Shown: one piece after another, positions 43,561-55,347 of the stretch
How positions within the stretch are numbered: position 1 is the first letter of the stretch
How the letters are laid out: each line of letters opens with the position of its first letter
Assembly: GCA_022495995.1 (NCBI GenBank)
Contig: JAFEMH010002345.1
Location: 1 to 64,000 of the forward strand
Length of the DNA: 64,000 nt
Direction: 5' to 3'
Origin: Adenophora triphylla var. japonica
Lineage: Eukaryota; Streptophyta; Magnoliopsida; Asterales; Campanulaceae
The notes under the pieces: model-generated
Seen by the model: the letters and a program-made list of their open reading frames with translations, nothing else
What the model was told of the DNA's origin: nothing
Database searches by the model: none
Position numbers and translations under genes: made by a program

Positions 43561-44946
43561 GGCTTCGTTTGTTTCGCAGTAAAATATTTTTCGAAAAACG
43601 TTTTCCGAAAAATAACTCGTTTTACGCCGTTTGGTTAGCTCTCGGAAAATATTTTTCGAAAAATAATTCGTTTTCCGTTGTTTGGTTGTTTTCCGAAAAA
43701 TGGAAAAAACGTTTTTCGAAAAATATTTTACGCCATTCCTAAGTAAAACGACTTGCTGACCTTATCCTAAGTAAAACATTTTTCGAAAAATGGTGGCCTT
43801 ATTGTACAACTCATATTACGCCCGGTACAAAATATTAATAATAATTAAAAAAAAAATTTAACTGCCCGTACCCACCCCCCCCTCCCAAAATTTTATTTTT
43901 TATTTTTTTTGTAACCGCCCCACCCACCCACCCCTACCTACCCCACCCCACCCCCCCTCCCCAAAAAAAAAAATTTTTTTTGATAACCGCCCCACCAACC
44001 CCCTGCCTACCCCACCTCCCCCCCCCCACCCAATTTTTTTTTTTTTTAACCGCCCGCCCCACCCACCCCTACCTACCCCACCCAACCCCCCACAAAAAAA
44101 ATTTTTTTGGTAACCGCCCGCCCCACCCCCCCAAAATTTTTTTTTTATAACCGCCCGCCCCACCCACCCCCACCCCAAAAAAAAAATTATTTTTTTTTGT
44201 AACCGCCCCACCCACCCCCTGCCTTCCCCACCTCCCACCTCCCACCCCCCACCCCCCAAAAAAAAATTTTATTTTTTATTTTTTTTGTAACCGCCCCACC
44301 TACTCCTGCCTACCCCCATCCATCCCCCCCTCCCGATTTTTTTTAATCTTTTTTTGTAACCGCCCACCTACCTGCTACCACACTCCCCCCCACCCACCAC
44401 TCTCCCAAAAGATTTTTTTTTTTTTTTAACCGCCACCCCCACCCTCCACCAAAAAAAAATTTTATGAATTTTTTTTTGGGGGTGGGGGGCAGGTGAGCGG
44501 GTGGGTGGCGGTTACAAAAAAAATTAAAAAAAAATTGGGAGGGGGAGGGTGGGGTAGGCAGGGGTGGGTGGGGCGGTTACAAAAAAAAATAAATTTTTTT
44601 TTGGGGGGGTGGGTGGGGGGTGGGGTAGGCAGGGGGTGGGTGGGGCGGTTACAAAAAAAAAAAAAAATTTGGGGGGGGGGTGGTGGGGTAGGCATGGGGT
44701 GGGTGGGTGGTGAGGTGGGGTAGGCGGGGGGTGGGTGGGGTGGTTACAAAAAATGATTAAATATTTTTTTTTAATAAAACATTTTACGCCCTTCCGAAAA
44801 ATATTTTTTTTACCAAACACCCGAAAACATTTTACACCCTTTCTCCGTAAAACATTTTACGCCTTACCTCCGTAAAACATTTTACAGGAAAACATTTTTC
44901 GGAAAACGTTTTCCGAAAAATGTTTTACGTCGAAACAAACGGAGCC
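43561..44946. mobile_element. PIF/Harbinger-like MITE with palindromic minisatellite core
   Basis: The left end GGCTTCGTTTGTTTCGCAGT and the complement of the right end GGCTCCGTTTGTTTCGACGT form long inverted repeats (60 bases or more, continuing through AAAACGTTTTCCGAAAAAT), flanked by the 3-bp duplication TAA (43,558-43,560 and 44,947-44,949). A 3-bp TTA/TAA duplication is the PIF/Harbinger hallmark. The core (about 43,905-44,755) is described separately. No transposase. Confidence 0.8.
43905..44755. repeat. Head-to-head minisatellite: C-rich units then G-rich units
   Basis: About nine plus-strand units start with TAACCGCCC (43,910 to 44,427, spacing roughly 50-85), each followed by CCCACCCACCCCTACC-like sequence and an A/T homopolymer block. 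After a centre near 44,460 about four units run inverted, ending GGGCGGTTACAAA (about 44,507, 44,572, 44,644, 44,738). The open frames that cross it on both strands are low-complexity artefacts. The G-rich strand has several runs of three or more G and could form G-quadruplexes. Confidence 0.85.
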
Positions 44947-44949
44947 TAA

Positions 44950-45982
44950 GAGAGTAGTATTGTATTTTAAACTATTACTCATTGACCCGTGTCAATGGCA
45001 CGATGACAGTATAAATGATGACAATATGAAAATGATTGGTTATATATCAATGTACGTTTTGCGGTAAATATTAGAGAGAAGTTGTTTGTCTAAATGTGAG
45101 GTTAAAGTTTTACACTACAACTCTACCGCTAGATCTTTCACATTTTGCACCCTCCTTAGCTTGTCTCTTCTTGATAGTCGTACTACCACTGTTTCCACAC
45201 GACGGGTGATCAGATCACCTATGGTACCATCTTTTCGATCATCAAGACAATCTACTTCCCCAAAAAAATCACCAAATATATGTATAGCCTTCACGAAGAA
45301 GTTAAACAACTTTTAAAATAAACCCCCTCAAATAAAAAAGGTAAATTAAGGGTCCAAACCAGAAAATTGATTAGTTTCGAAAATAATATTTAAGAGACCC
45401 TTAGTTTGACCAATTACGAAATTACCTGCTTTCTTGATCTAAACCTCTGTGCTTTGATTCTCTATTTGCCTGCTTCCTCCTTTCTCTTTTTAAATACCTC
45501 GCTTCTTGGAGAATACAAAGAATAATAGTACTTCTCACTAAAAACATACAAAGAATCCCACTCATATTGGCTTCTGTAATGTCTGAGAGAGAACAATAAT
45601 GGAAAATCATACATAAAGCATCCTCACTTGCACAATGGATATTCAGGAAAGCTTCGCCAGCAATGGTCGTCCCTTCAAGAACTCTGATGCCAAAGAAAAA
45701 TATTTTCCAAGATTATTAGCCCTCACCCGAACTATATCAGCGTATTTAAGCATCCAATAGGAAAAAAATCATCTTTATAAAAATAAATGAAGAACAAAGT
45801 GATCATGAAGATCCACACACTTGAAAGCCCAAACATAACAATTTCATGCACTTTGTGATTGCTTAACTGTTTGACATGCTTAGTGTGAACCCTGAATACC
45901 ATGACCCAGACTAGCAATTGAAGGGGCACAACAATGGCCTCACTCTTGCTCATGCTCAACAACTCAAGATTCAGTCACCCCC
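44950..45982 (-). other. Mostly non-coding DNA with possible membrane-protein fragments on the minus strand
   Basis: Short minus-strand frames at 45,309-45,115 (with FFVKAIHIFGDFFGEVDCLD) and 45,962-45,732 (with a hydrophobic run FGLSSVWIFMITLFFIYFY) have protein-like texture. No family was recognised and no splice structure is evident. They may be scraps of a host gene disrupted by the insertions on both sides. Confidence 0.3.
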
Positions 45983-47441
45983 TGATGATGGATGCGGTTT
46001 TACCCATCCAAAAGATATGTTTCCTAGTTTATTTGGTGCTCAAAACCTTGAAAATTTAATGTGTTTTGTTAGTATTTTGAAAGTACAGGGGTTGAAATGC
46101 AATTAGGCAGAAAATGGAGGATATAAACTTGTTTTGGAAGTTCAGGGACCAAATTACAATTATGAAAAATTAGGGAGTAAACTGGTATTATAAAGTTCAA
46201 GGGCTAAAGTGCAAAACTGGAAAAATAAGGGACCAAAGTGAAATTAGGTGAAAAACAAGGGGAAAACTGGTTAAATGAAGTTCAGGGGCTAAAGTGAAAT
46301 TATGTGAAAGTTTAAGGACTGCAACTGAAGTTAAGGTTGGCTGGCAGTTGCTGGGCCAAGAATAGAAGCTGGCCGGCCAACGACAAGAATTGCCAAGACA
46401 AGGCAGCAGTTGGCCGCACAAACAAGGCTGTGGCCGAGGAAATAGGGTCAGGAATGGAGCGACCGCCCCATGGGTGGCCGAGCGACCGCTCCCATGGCCG
46501 GCCAAGGCTTTCTGATGGAAATCTGTGACGGATTTGGTCCGTCACAGAATAATAAGGTGTTTTCTTATTTGTGACTGATTTCGATAGAATTCTAATTTGA
46601 CTAGGGAATCGAACTATTTTGGCTGTAAATTAGAAATCCTTCCTCACTCCTACTATATAAAGGACCCCTAGACTAGTTTTTGGATCCTCTCTTATGTCTT
46701 AATCTCTTTTCTTCTCTTTTACATATTAGATTAGGGTTTTTATTAGATTAAAAATTTAATTAAAGGTTTTATTTATTTATTTTAGTGGTCATTCGAGGCT
46801 AAGTTATTTGATTCGTGGATTGAGATAAGTAACAATTTTATCTTTATGCTAGGGTTTCAATTCTTCCTATCTCTCTCTCATTCTTGTTCTCTTAACATTC
46901 TTCAAAATCATTCTTAAGCTTCAATTGTATGTTAAGATAATTTTGGCCTTTTAATCTATTTAGGTATAAACCGTTTCACTCAAATGGATGATTTATACAA
47001 TTGACCATTGTTGAGAAAAATAAATTTAATTGATAACTTCACGAAAATCAATTAATCTAGGTTTTATGTTCTTGCGATTTAAATTGAATATTTTGAATGT
47101 TTATATTGAATTCACAGAATATATAAACAAGATAGATATATTAGGGTTTTAATATTTTTATCGACTTTACGGAAGATATTAGCATCATAACTCTATATTT
47201 TTGTGAATAAACCCTTGAATGAGATTGAATTCTTTTTACATGATTTAAATAGCATAAAGTGATCATTGTTATTACCCCCAATCCACGAATCCCTTGTTTC
47301 TTGATTTCTTTGCTTCCTTTTATTTATTGTTTTTTTAGATTAGTAACTCAAACCAATTTGGGTTACCTTTACACTAATAAAATATAATTGTTCCACTTTA
47401 GTCCCTAGGTAATTTTAATAAGAGGGAGATTTCCTACATCA
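45983..47441 (+). repeat. 5' LTR of an Athila-type gypsy element
   Basis: It begins TGATGATGGATGCGGTTTTA and ends CTACATCA before a tRNA-Asp-like primer site. A TATA box lies at 46,653-46,663 (CTATATAAAGG). The U3 region repeats AGTTCAGGGACCAAA-like phrases. A diverged relative of the same LTR is the solo LTR at 49,272-50,808. Confidence 0.7.
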
Positions 47442-47447
47442 AGTTTT

Positions 47448-47465
47448 TGACGCCGTTGCCGGAGA
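47448..47465 (+). other. Primer binding site, tRNA-Asp type (two changes)
   Basis: TGACGCCGTTGCCGGAGA differs at two positions from TGGCGCCGTTGCCGGGGA, the complement of plant tRNA-Asp 3' end as recalled. Athila elements use tRNA-Asp. Confidence 0.7.
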
Positions 47466-47498
47466 CTTGTGTAGCGAACAAGTTAATTTTATTAGTGT

Positions 47499-47831
47499 AT
47501 GCTTGGTCGACGTTCTTTGACTCATACCTTGGAGCCATTGAACGACGACATTGATAAATTAGGTCGGCGTTTGAAAGAGATTGAATTAAAAGAGGGCAAT
47601 TCCCTCGAAAGTGATCTAAATCCTTCTACCACCGGGGTAGAAGAGGAAAAAGGCGCGATGGCAATCCCACCGGCTCAAACTATGCAGGACTTTTGTCGTC
47701 CTAAAATTGATGTCTCCATATCTTGTATTGTGCTAACGGAGGAGGCAAAGAACTTTGAAGTTAAGGGTCAACCTCACATTGCCTTTCGAACCAAACGCAA
47801 GGCCCGATCGGATCTGTCTTTCTCTTCCTAA
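47499..47831 (+). pseudogene. N-terminal fragment of Athila-type gag
   Basis: The frame includes HTLEPLNDDIDKLGRRLKE and PPAQTMQDFCRPKIDVSISC, then IV and EVKGQPHI. Athila gag proteins begin with a RTM-x-D/Y-x-x-P segment followed by SCIV and an EIKP motif; the match is partial. The frame stops at 47,831 and gag never resumes, because copia-type sequence follows. The remainder is expected beyond the nested insertions. Confidence 0.55.
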
Positions 47832-47879
47832 GCCGCTAGCGCGCCCGGGGGCGTAAACACTTCACTCGCGGATGGGAGG

Positions 47880-50841
47880 GATGCATGATGTTGGGTATGT
47901 ATACTTTAACCCTCCTTGATTTAGCTTTAATTTAATTGATACCATAACCTCATCTATATTTTGTGGACTTTAGGCTCATATGTAATGAATATTAGACTTC
48001 AATTTTTTAGAACAAGTCAAATTTATAGAATAGGATTATTCAAGCTTGAAGACGGGCACAATTGCATTGGACATGAGGTTTCAAGTCAAGAGGTTTTGAA
48101 GTCATACAAATCCGCATTGCTAGTGCAAACTTCATCATGAAATCGCACTCAACAAACCGCAAGTTAAACCTCATCTTTGAGACCGCACTTCATAAGACCG
48201 CTTCTCACCAACCTCATCTAATGATTGAAGACTTGAAGATTTGTACCACCTTTGATTGATTAATCCACGTCAACAACTTTGAGTTAACTGCAAGTTAAAT
48301 CAACGTGTCGAACGGTCACTCAGAGTTTAAAAGAATTCTGAAAAGGTGACATGTGTCCTTCATTCCAGAATGTCGTGTGAGGTCCGTACAATCTTATCAA
48401 CAACTTCTGAACAAAAGGACAAAAGTGGACACGTGGACCAATCAGGCTGCACCAGCACTGTACTTGCTACAGCTGTTCCAAACGGCTACTTTTTGTTGCA
48501 AAGGTATAAATACCCCCAATTTTCATCATCTGAAGATTGATTGAGAATATCCATTTGAGAGAGTCCTTTGAAGATTTGAAGAAATTTCTAGATTTCCAGA
48601 ATCCTTTGAATCTTCATCTCATCCTTCATAGCTTTAAAAACAAATCTCCAATCCCAGAAATTTAAGCCTTTGTAACATCAGATTTATTGTGTTCTAAATC
48701 ATACAGATCTAAAGAGCCTTGAATCTTGATAATCACACACACACACACCTCACTTGATTAATCTCATAGATTAAATTATTTGAGATACACAGGTTATAGT
48801 CTAGTATTTGCTTCATTGTTTAGATTTTAGATTTGAGTTTGATTCTTGTAACCTTGTAATCTCTCTCATCATCCAATAAAAAATCTAGTAGTTAAAAAAT
48901 CAAAGACTAATCATCTTGGTATTGGACGTAGATCATTTACGATTGAACCACTCCAAATCTTGTGTTCTTCAATTTTTGCATTTTCTTTACTGTTCATCAT
49001 TCAAACTAATTTGTCTTATCTGTTTGATCTTAATAGGTTTCATAGATTTGTAAATTGTGTTTAAAGTTAATAATTGTCAAAACTCACTTTACTTTTTTCT
49101 AAACCTCACTATCAAACCTCACTTTGTTAGTAAGAAATTTTGATGTGCATTTTACAAACCTCATTTGCGGTTTTGATACACTGTAAGAGAGATTTTGTAA
49201 GTAAGAGGTTAATTTTCAAAAAGGGTTGAAAATTTTGTAACAGCTATTCACCCCTCCTCTAGCTGTTTTTCTGATGGATGTGGTTTTACTCATCCAAAAG
49301 ATATGTTCCAAAGCTTATTTTCTGTTCGAAACCTTGAGAATTTAATATATTTTGTTAGTGTTTTGATAGTTCAGGGACTGAAGTGCAACAATGCTGAAAA
49401 CGGAGGATTTGTACCCACTTTGGAAGTTCAAGGGCCAAGTTGTAATTTATTGAAAATTCAGGGACCAAACTGAAAATATGGAAATTTGGGAGAAATTTGA
49501 TTTATAAAAATCCGTGGGTTAAAGTTAAAAATAAAATCTCAAAGAGCGAAACGCAAAAGAAGTCATTATAGTGGTCAAAGTGCGACGAGAAAATTGCGGG
49601 ACGAAACGAATAACAAAAGGTCCAAACCTAGGCCAAGGAATGTTGCTGTGGCCGGCCAATGCATGCAGGAAAATGAGGCCATTGATCAAGACCATGGCTG
49701 GGCCAATGGGGTGCAAGTAGGACCAAGGCAGTTAGCAAAAGAAATATTCTAACAATTGCTAGAAACATCAGAACGATTGGAGGGAAGTGTCACGACTCGT
49801 TTCACGAGTTGGGCTCGGCGGATCTTGCTAACTGGGCCGGATGTGGTTTGGCCTTTCTTGACTGTTTCCTAATTTGTTCAAACCCTAGGATTTATATTTA
49901 TTTCTTTTCCAATTCCTTTTAAACCTAGGATTTATATTTAAATATTTTCCAATTCCTTTTAAACAGAGGATTTATATTTATATATAGATAGGAGTAATGG
50001 TTCTTCTAGGGGAGATTATTTTTGAGCCGTGTACTGTCCAAGAAAGAAAGAAGAACATAATTACTTCTTCCGTCTCCGTTTTGATTGAGGTTTATGTTTT
50101 ATTTTATTGTTGTAATTTTTATTATGAGTAGCTAAATAATTTTATTCATGGATTGGATGTAGTAATTGTGGAATCTCTATGCTAATTTAAGTTTGAATTC
50201 TTCCAAACTCTCTCATTCTTATTTGATGAATTACTTATCATTCTTTAATATGTTTTAGACTGTTGCACTACCGTGGACGGTTTATTTAAAGTACACTAAT
50301 TCATCAATTAGGTTGGATTGTTGACCTACCGAAATACAAGACAACCTAGATTCATTTGTTTCTTGTGGACTTAATGAGTTTATTGAATGTTGTTTTGACC
50401 TACCGGAATTTACAATAAGATAGAAATATTAGGGTTGCAATCCGAACACCAAACGTCCCAACCCTTAGTCAAGTGAAAGAATCTTTGAATGAGATTGTTA
50501 TTTTTATTATCAAAATCATAGCATAGAGGGGATACAATTATGAAATTCAATCCGTGAATTCCTTTGATCTGATTAAATCCTTGTTTCTTGCTTTCTTATT
50601 TTCTTCAATTAAATAGTTTAATTTCTCGTTTTAGTAATTTAGTTAATAAATCAAATCAAAAACCCCTTTTTGTTACTTTCTGCATTAATTAAATTAACTT
50701 GTTAAATCACACGAGTCTCTGTGGTTCGACCCTTACTTTTGTACGTTGCTACTACGGTAACTTGTACACTTGCAAGGTTTTTATTACACAGTGGATTTTT
50801 ATCCATCATTTTCACCCTTGTTGCCTCCTTCGGGAGCAACA
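47880..50841 (+). repeat. LTR of plus-strand copia element, interrupted by a solo LTR
   Basis: Sequence from about 47,880 to 49,271 includes a TATA box (GGTATAAATACCCC at 48,503), and close to its end AACAGCTATTCACCCCTCCT, a phrase usual near the 3' end of SIRE-type LTRs. The solo LTR at 49,272-50,808 interrupts it. After the duplicated TTTTC the copia LTR resumes (50,814-50,841) with TTGTTGCCTCCTTCGGGAGC and AACA, just before the primer site. The left edge is uncertain (47,832-47,960). Confidence 0.55.
49272..50808 (+). mobile_element. Athila-type solo LTR with 5-bp target duplication
   Basis: It begins TGATGGATGTGGTTTTACTC and ends TTTTTATCCATCA. The five bases before (49,267-49,271) and after (50,809-50,813) are both TTTTC. 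The beginning and the AGTTCAGGGACTGAAGTGCA phrases match the Athila LTR at 45,983. Length is 1,537 bp. A solo LTR forms by recombination between the two LTRs of a complete element; only one primer-free LTR remains here. Confidence 0.8.
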
Positions 50842-50843
50842 AG

Positions 50844-50855
50844 TGGTATCAGAGC
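50844..50855 (+). other. Primer binding site, tRNA-iMet type
   Basis: TGGTATCAGAGC, complementary to initiator tRNA-Met, two bases after the copia LTR end. A small hairpin (GTTGC-CTCCTTCGGGA-GCAAC) lies directly before it. Confidence 0.9.
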
Positions 50856-50915
50856 AAAACACCATTATAATTTTTTTTTATTTTTCAAGCTTAACAAATT
50901 GGGTGCCGATTCGTC

Positions 50916-52907
50916 GTGGCAAACTCAAAAACCATGACAACGATTAACTACTCACACATTCCTTTACCGGATGAAGATCACTTTGACATCTGGAAGACTC
51001 GAATGTTAACTAATTTGGAAACTACTGATGAGATGCTGGTCAACTGCGTGATAAATGGCCCCTTTGTTCCCCTGATGGCCAACACCAATCCTGCCACCAA
51101 CACTGAGACTCCAGAAGTCAAGAAATTGAAAGCTGAATAGACTGATGAAGAAAAGAGATTAGTTGCTTTGGACAGCAAAGCTAGACATATCATCACTAGC
51201 ACTTTGACTGTTTCAACTCTTCAACAAGTCATGAAATGCAAAATCGCAAAAGAGATGTGGGATGCAGTTGAAAGCTACCTTGAAGGAGATAATCTTTGCA
51301 AGGAAAAGAAAAAAATTGCTGTTGAAAGGAGATACAACAACTTCAACAGGAAACCCAACGAAACCTTGCATCAAACTTATGATCGCTATGTTGAGATAGT
51401 AAATTCTTGTCTATCTCTTGGAAAAATGTTAACTGAAAAAGAAATCAATATGACATTTCTTGCTTACTTGGGTTCAAGATGGGTTAGTAAAGCCACATCT
51501 ATTGAGGACTCTAAAGATTTAAATATTTGGATTCTAAGTAACTTGTATGCAAATCTTAAAGTCCATGAAATCAAGATGGATCAGATTGAAAAGGTTGAAG
51601 GAAAATTCAAAACACTTTCTATGTATGTCGTTGAACATGTGGAGAAACCTTCTTTGTCTAAGCAAACCTCAAATCCCTCTGTTTCAGCCTCATCACTCAT
51701 CGATATGGATGATGATAAATTTTCCATGTTTGTGAAAATGTTTCAAAAATTTTGTAAAACCTCAAAACCATTTTCAAAAGGCAAATCTACAGCAACCTTT
51801 TCTAAGGATGCTGATATAAAGAAAAATAGTGACCTCGTCTGCTACAACTGTAGAAAGCCTGGTCAATTTGCTTCAGAATGTCCACAGCCAAGATTTGAAT
51901 ACTTGAAAAAGAAAACCTCTCCTGCGAAATTTCCTCATCGTAAGGGAATGGTTGCTGAGGAAGAGAAGTCAAAAGAACTAGCTACTTGGATTGAAACTGA
52001 TTCTGATGAAGGAAGCGAAGATGAAACCGAAGAGGTTAATATCTGCCTTGTTTCCAAGGATGCTTTTGATGATTCAGATAATGAGTCAGTCGAGTCGCTT
52101 GATATGGAAGAAGAGGTTGCTCCTAAGAAAACCAAGATTAGGGCTAGTAAGTAGTGAGGACTATGATGATTTGAAACTTACTCCAAGTTACAAGATTGGA
52201 AATAGTTATTACTCTCTTCCCATTTTTCCAAACAAAAAATGAAACACCGTAAAAAACAACTTCAACTACAAAAGTTTTAAAAAGGATGGAAGAGGTCTCT
52301 CCCATGAAACATGAAGAAATGTTCAAGAAAGCTGAAGTGATGATCCAAAATTTGAAAATATTAAGAAAGCTTTATCTTTAGCAACTGAAGAAATTACTCA
52401 GCTTAAGACGTAGAAAACTGTATTGAGGTCTGAAGTTTTACTTCTGAAAGACCAAGTCAAAAGCATGACTACTCTTACTGAACTAAACCTCATTCTGGAA
52501 ACCAAGGTTGCAGCACTTCAACTTAGAAATGATAATTTGGTTGCTCAAAACAATGACCTCTAAAAGGTAATTGATGAGTGGACCAAATCTCGTGTTATCA
52601 TGGATCAAATTCTTGAATCCCAAAAGTCTAGTGGTGACAAAGAAGGCTTGGGATTCCAAACTGGTAGCAATTTGAAGTGTGTATCTTGCTGTGGAAAGAA
52701 TAAGGAATATTCAAAAAAAACTCATGAAATTCCTAAGGAAAAGCATTCTGATTCAAAGGGTAAAAGACAGGAACCAAAGGCTAAACTTAACTTCCAAAAT
52801 GAAAGGAAAAGATTCAAAGGATGAAATAGCTGATGAGGTTCCATTTATGGCTGACCGCCCTTCTTCTTCGACCTCACATCCTGCTTTCAAAAGTAAGATG
52901 AGCATTC
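50916..52907 (+). pseudogene. Copia (SIRE/Maximus-type) gag, truncated by the Tat LTR
   Basis: From the ATG at 50,916 the protein has LPDEDHFDIWKTRMLTNLET, then a TAG at 51,138-51,140, then MWDAVESYLEGDN, AVERRYNNFNRKPNETLHQT and KATSIEDSKDLNIWILSNLY (UBN2-type gag), and a zinc knuckle CYNCRKPGQFASEC in which the usual His is Gln. It continues in shifting frames past 52,154 (coiled-coil-like Lys/Glu/Leu sequence, GLGFQTGSNLKCVSCC near 52,640) until 52,907, where LTR A begins. The downstream pol should lie to the right of the window. Confidence 0.85.
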
Positions 52908-53934
52908 TGTAAGTACCCAAATTCGGATCGCCAAAATCCGTTAGAAGTTAACCGGAATCCGTTAACTGGCCCGCTCCAGGTTAACCGGAACCCGTTAAGC
53001 TCCCCGTTCTCAAGTCAACGAGAGGTCTCGGGACTGCCCCGTGCATCCCAACGTCAAAGCATACTCAACACACGTCGTTGCACGTAAAAGTACGGCTTTC
53101 CCTGAAAATGCACTTTCCGGCACTTTTTGGGGGCATTTCGGACATTTTTCGGACAGTTATTTTAAAAACGGACAAAACCAAGAATAATGGCACGAACTCC
53201 CACGAGCCTGGTGAGTCATGGGACACGTGGCTTGCATGCCACAGCTCCCTAGTCACCCTTCAATCAAATTCAGAGTGAAAAGACAAAAATACCCCTGGTA
53301 TACAGTCTCAGTCCGACCGGACTCATTTGCAGAAAATCCAGAATTGCCAGCAAGTCCCTCCAATTTCCAAAGTTTCACAAAACTCCCTGGTTTTCACCCT
53401 CAGTCCGTCCGGACTGATCCTGAAATTTCACCTATAAATACAGAGGCTGTCAAAGCCATTGAAAACAACAAAAAATTACCCCTTTCACCCAAAAGCCATG
53501 GTCCAACTGAGTTTCACCCCTTTCCGAGCCCCCGTTTCGCCTCGATTCGCGTGAAAACTCCATATTTCGATCAAATACAACTCCCGCCACCTCGAAACAC
53601 CGTTCCAAACACATTTTCGTATCCCGTATATGCCCACCGAGCCATAGGAGCCGACCCTAGCCATAGGTAGCTCCCTCTCTCTTTAAACTCTCGTTCCGTC
53701 TCGGTTTAAGCGCCAGTCGCTACAACCATTTCGGACGAACGTTGTTGAAATGTAGACGTCATCGTCTAACGGGGTCCGATACGTTTTAGTCCGCGATCCT
53801 CTTCTCTTCCCGTAATAGAAGTAATCTCGGGCTAAAACGGCGTTCCGGTCCCGTTCCGTTTACTTTTATGTCATTTACAATTCCGGATCGTTTGATCCGT
53901 CGATCGTCATTTACTTTTACGTCATTTACCAATT
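52908..53934 (+). repeat. Tat LTR A, 5' part only
   Basis: It begins TGTAAGTACCCAAATTCGGA. Two palindromes (CAGTCCGACCGGACTCA at 53,309 and CAGTCCGTCCGGACTGA at 53,401) precede a TATA box (CCTATAAATACAG at 53,431). LTR B interrupts it at 53,935, so its U5 and primer site are not in view. It sits inside the copia gag. Confidence 0.7.
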
Positions 53935-55327
53935 TGTAAGTACCCCAATCTGGATCGTTTTCCATCCCAGGGGCAAACTTCCGGAGGTCATAACTCCTTC
54001 ATACGAACTCCGATTGAGACGTGCCATATATGGTTGGAAATCTCTCGACGAGAACTAGCTTGCCATCACAATTACAAAATGTGGAAAAGCATGGAAGTCC
54101 GTACGGACCTCATTGCTCCTAGACATCATAATTGCAAAATCCGCTTAAAGTCCACGAGATTCCCTCAAATCCCGAAAATCTAAAATTTTGGATTGCCTAA
54201 GAGGTCCGTACGGATCTCTTTGCAACTTTTCCCACACTATAAATAGAGGGCTCCCCCTCTCGAAATTTTCACATCTCCCTCTTCTCTTCTCTCCTTAAGC
54301 CTTCAGGCTCCCTCTCTAAGACCCCTCGGGGCACTCCCGGTCCCTTTCGGTTCCCTCCGGGGCCTTCCGAGCTCCCTCGCGGTGCTCCGAAGCCCTACTG
54401 AGTGCTCCCGAGATGCTCCCGCGCTGCCCCGAGGCACTCTCGAGGTACTCTGAGGCCCCTCGTGGTACTCCGAGGCCTTGCCTGGTCTTTCCCGAGGCGT
54501 CCCGGCCCTTTTCGAGCCAAACCGACGATTTCGAGGCACGCCGAACCTCTGCCCGAATCCAACCGACGATTCCAACGCACGCCGAACCTCTGCCCGAATC
54601 CAACCGACGATTCCAACGCACGCGGAACCTCTTCCCGAATCCAACCGACGATCCCGACGCGCGCCGAACCTCTGCCCGAATCCAATCAAAGATCCCTGCG
54701 ATCCCAACGCACGCCGAAACTCTGCCCGAGTGCACACTTGACAATCCCGAGGCACGCCGAAGCTCTGTCCGCAGACAACCGGCACATCCCGAAGCAATCC
54801 CGGTCCGTCCCGGAACACTATTCCATCCTCAAACACTATTCCCCAGCGGAAGACAGACACGAACTAACATTGGTAAGGCTTCCTTCCTACACTATTTCAA
54901 TACATTTCAATAAGCTGTAGACATCCAACACAACATGCATTTTTAAAAGAACACACACACACACAACATTTAAAGAAAGAAGGGGTGTCGAAAGACTCGT
55001 TTTTACTAGGCGACTCGGGTGAGCTCTAAGATTCTAATATTCTCTTCCCGAGGAGTAACCTGACCTCCGAACTCAAAAATCTCATCACACAAAAACAGTT
55101 TATTTTTAAACTGATGCCTTTTCTCAATGTTTTGGGCTTAATCAAAATGGCGTGGCGACTCTACAAGCAAAACACAGCGAGACACCTCCACCAACACAAC
55201 GCAAAACATAAACGGAATAGCCAGATGCCGGGGCGTGATTGCGCTACCTCTCGGATCCGGGCAACTTCCGAAAGCGACAATGCGAGATGCCGGGGCTCCG
55301 CGCGCGAGCCGGAGCCGGGTAATTTCA
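53935..55327 (+). repeat. Tat LTR B, complete
   Basis: It begins TGTAAGTACCCCAATCTGGA and ends AATTTCA two bases before the primer site. The palindromes GTCCGTACGGAC (54,097) and GTCCGTACGGAT (54,204) lie upstream of a TATA box (CTATAAATAG at 54,237). After the start of transcription comes a GC-rich 41-bp tandem repeat, then the U5 motif GGCGTGGCGACTC at 55,149-55,161. It is nested in LTR A. Length is 1,393 bp. Confidence 0.8.
54524..54730. repeat. 41-bp GC-rich tandem repeat within LTR B
   Basis: CCGACGATTCCAACGCACGC and variants start at 54,524, 54,565, 54,606 and 54,647, with a diverged fifth unit. As 41 is not a multiple of three, each strand stays open in more than one frame, which explains the overlapping open frames across 54,300-54,920. 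These are not genes. Confidence 0.85.
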
Positions 55328-55329
55328 GT

Positions 55330-55347
55330 TGGCGACTCCGCTGGGGA
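55330..55347 (+). other. Primer binding site of Tat element B, tRNA-Arg type
   Basis: TGGCGACTCCGCTGGGGA, identical to the sites at 13,480-13,497 (minus) and 57,128. Confidence 0.88.

Noticed and set aside
43900..44820. Open frames of 75-120 codons on both strands, Gly/Trp-rich or Pro/Thr-rich
   Set aside because: They follow from the G/C and A/T homopolymer repeats of the MITE core; no domain, no start context, and both strands are open at once.
54303..54920. Overlapping open frames up to 185 codons on both strands
   Set aside because: Produced by the GC-rich 41-bp repeat in LTR B, which keeps several frames open.
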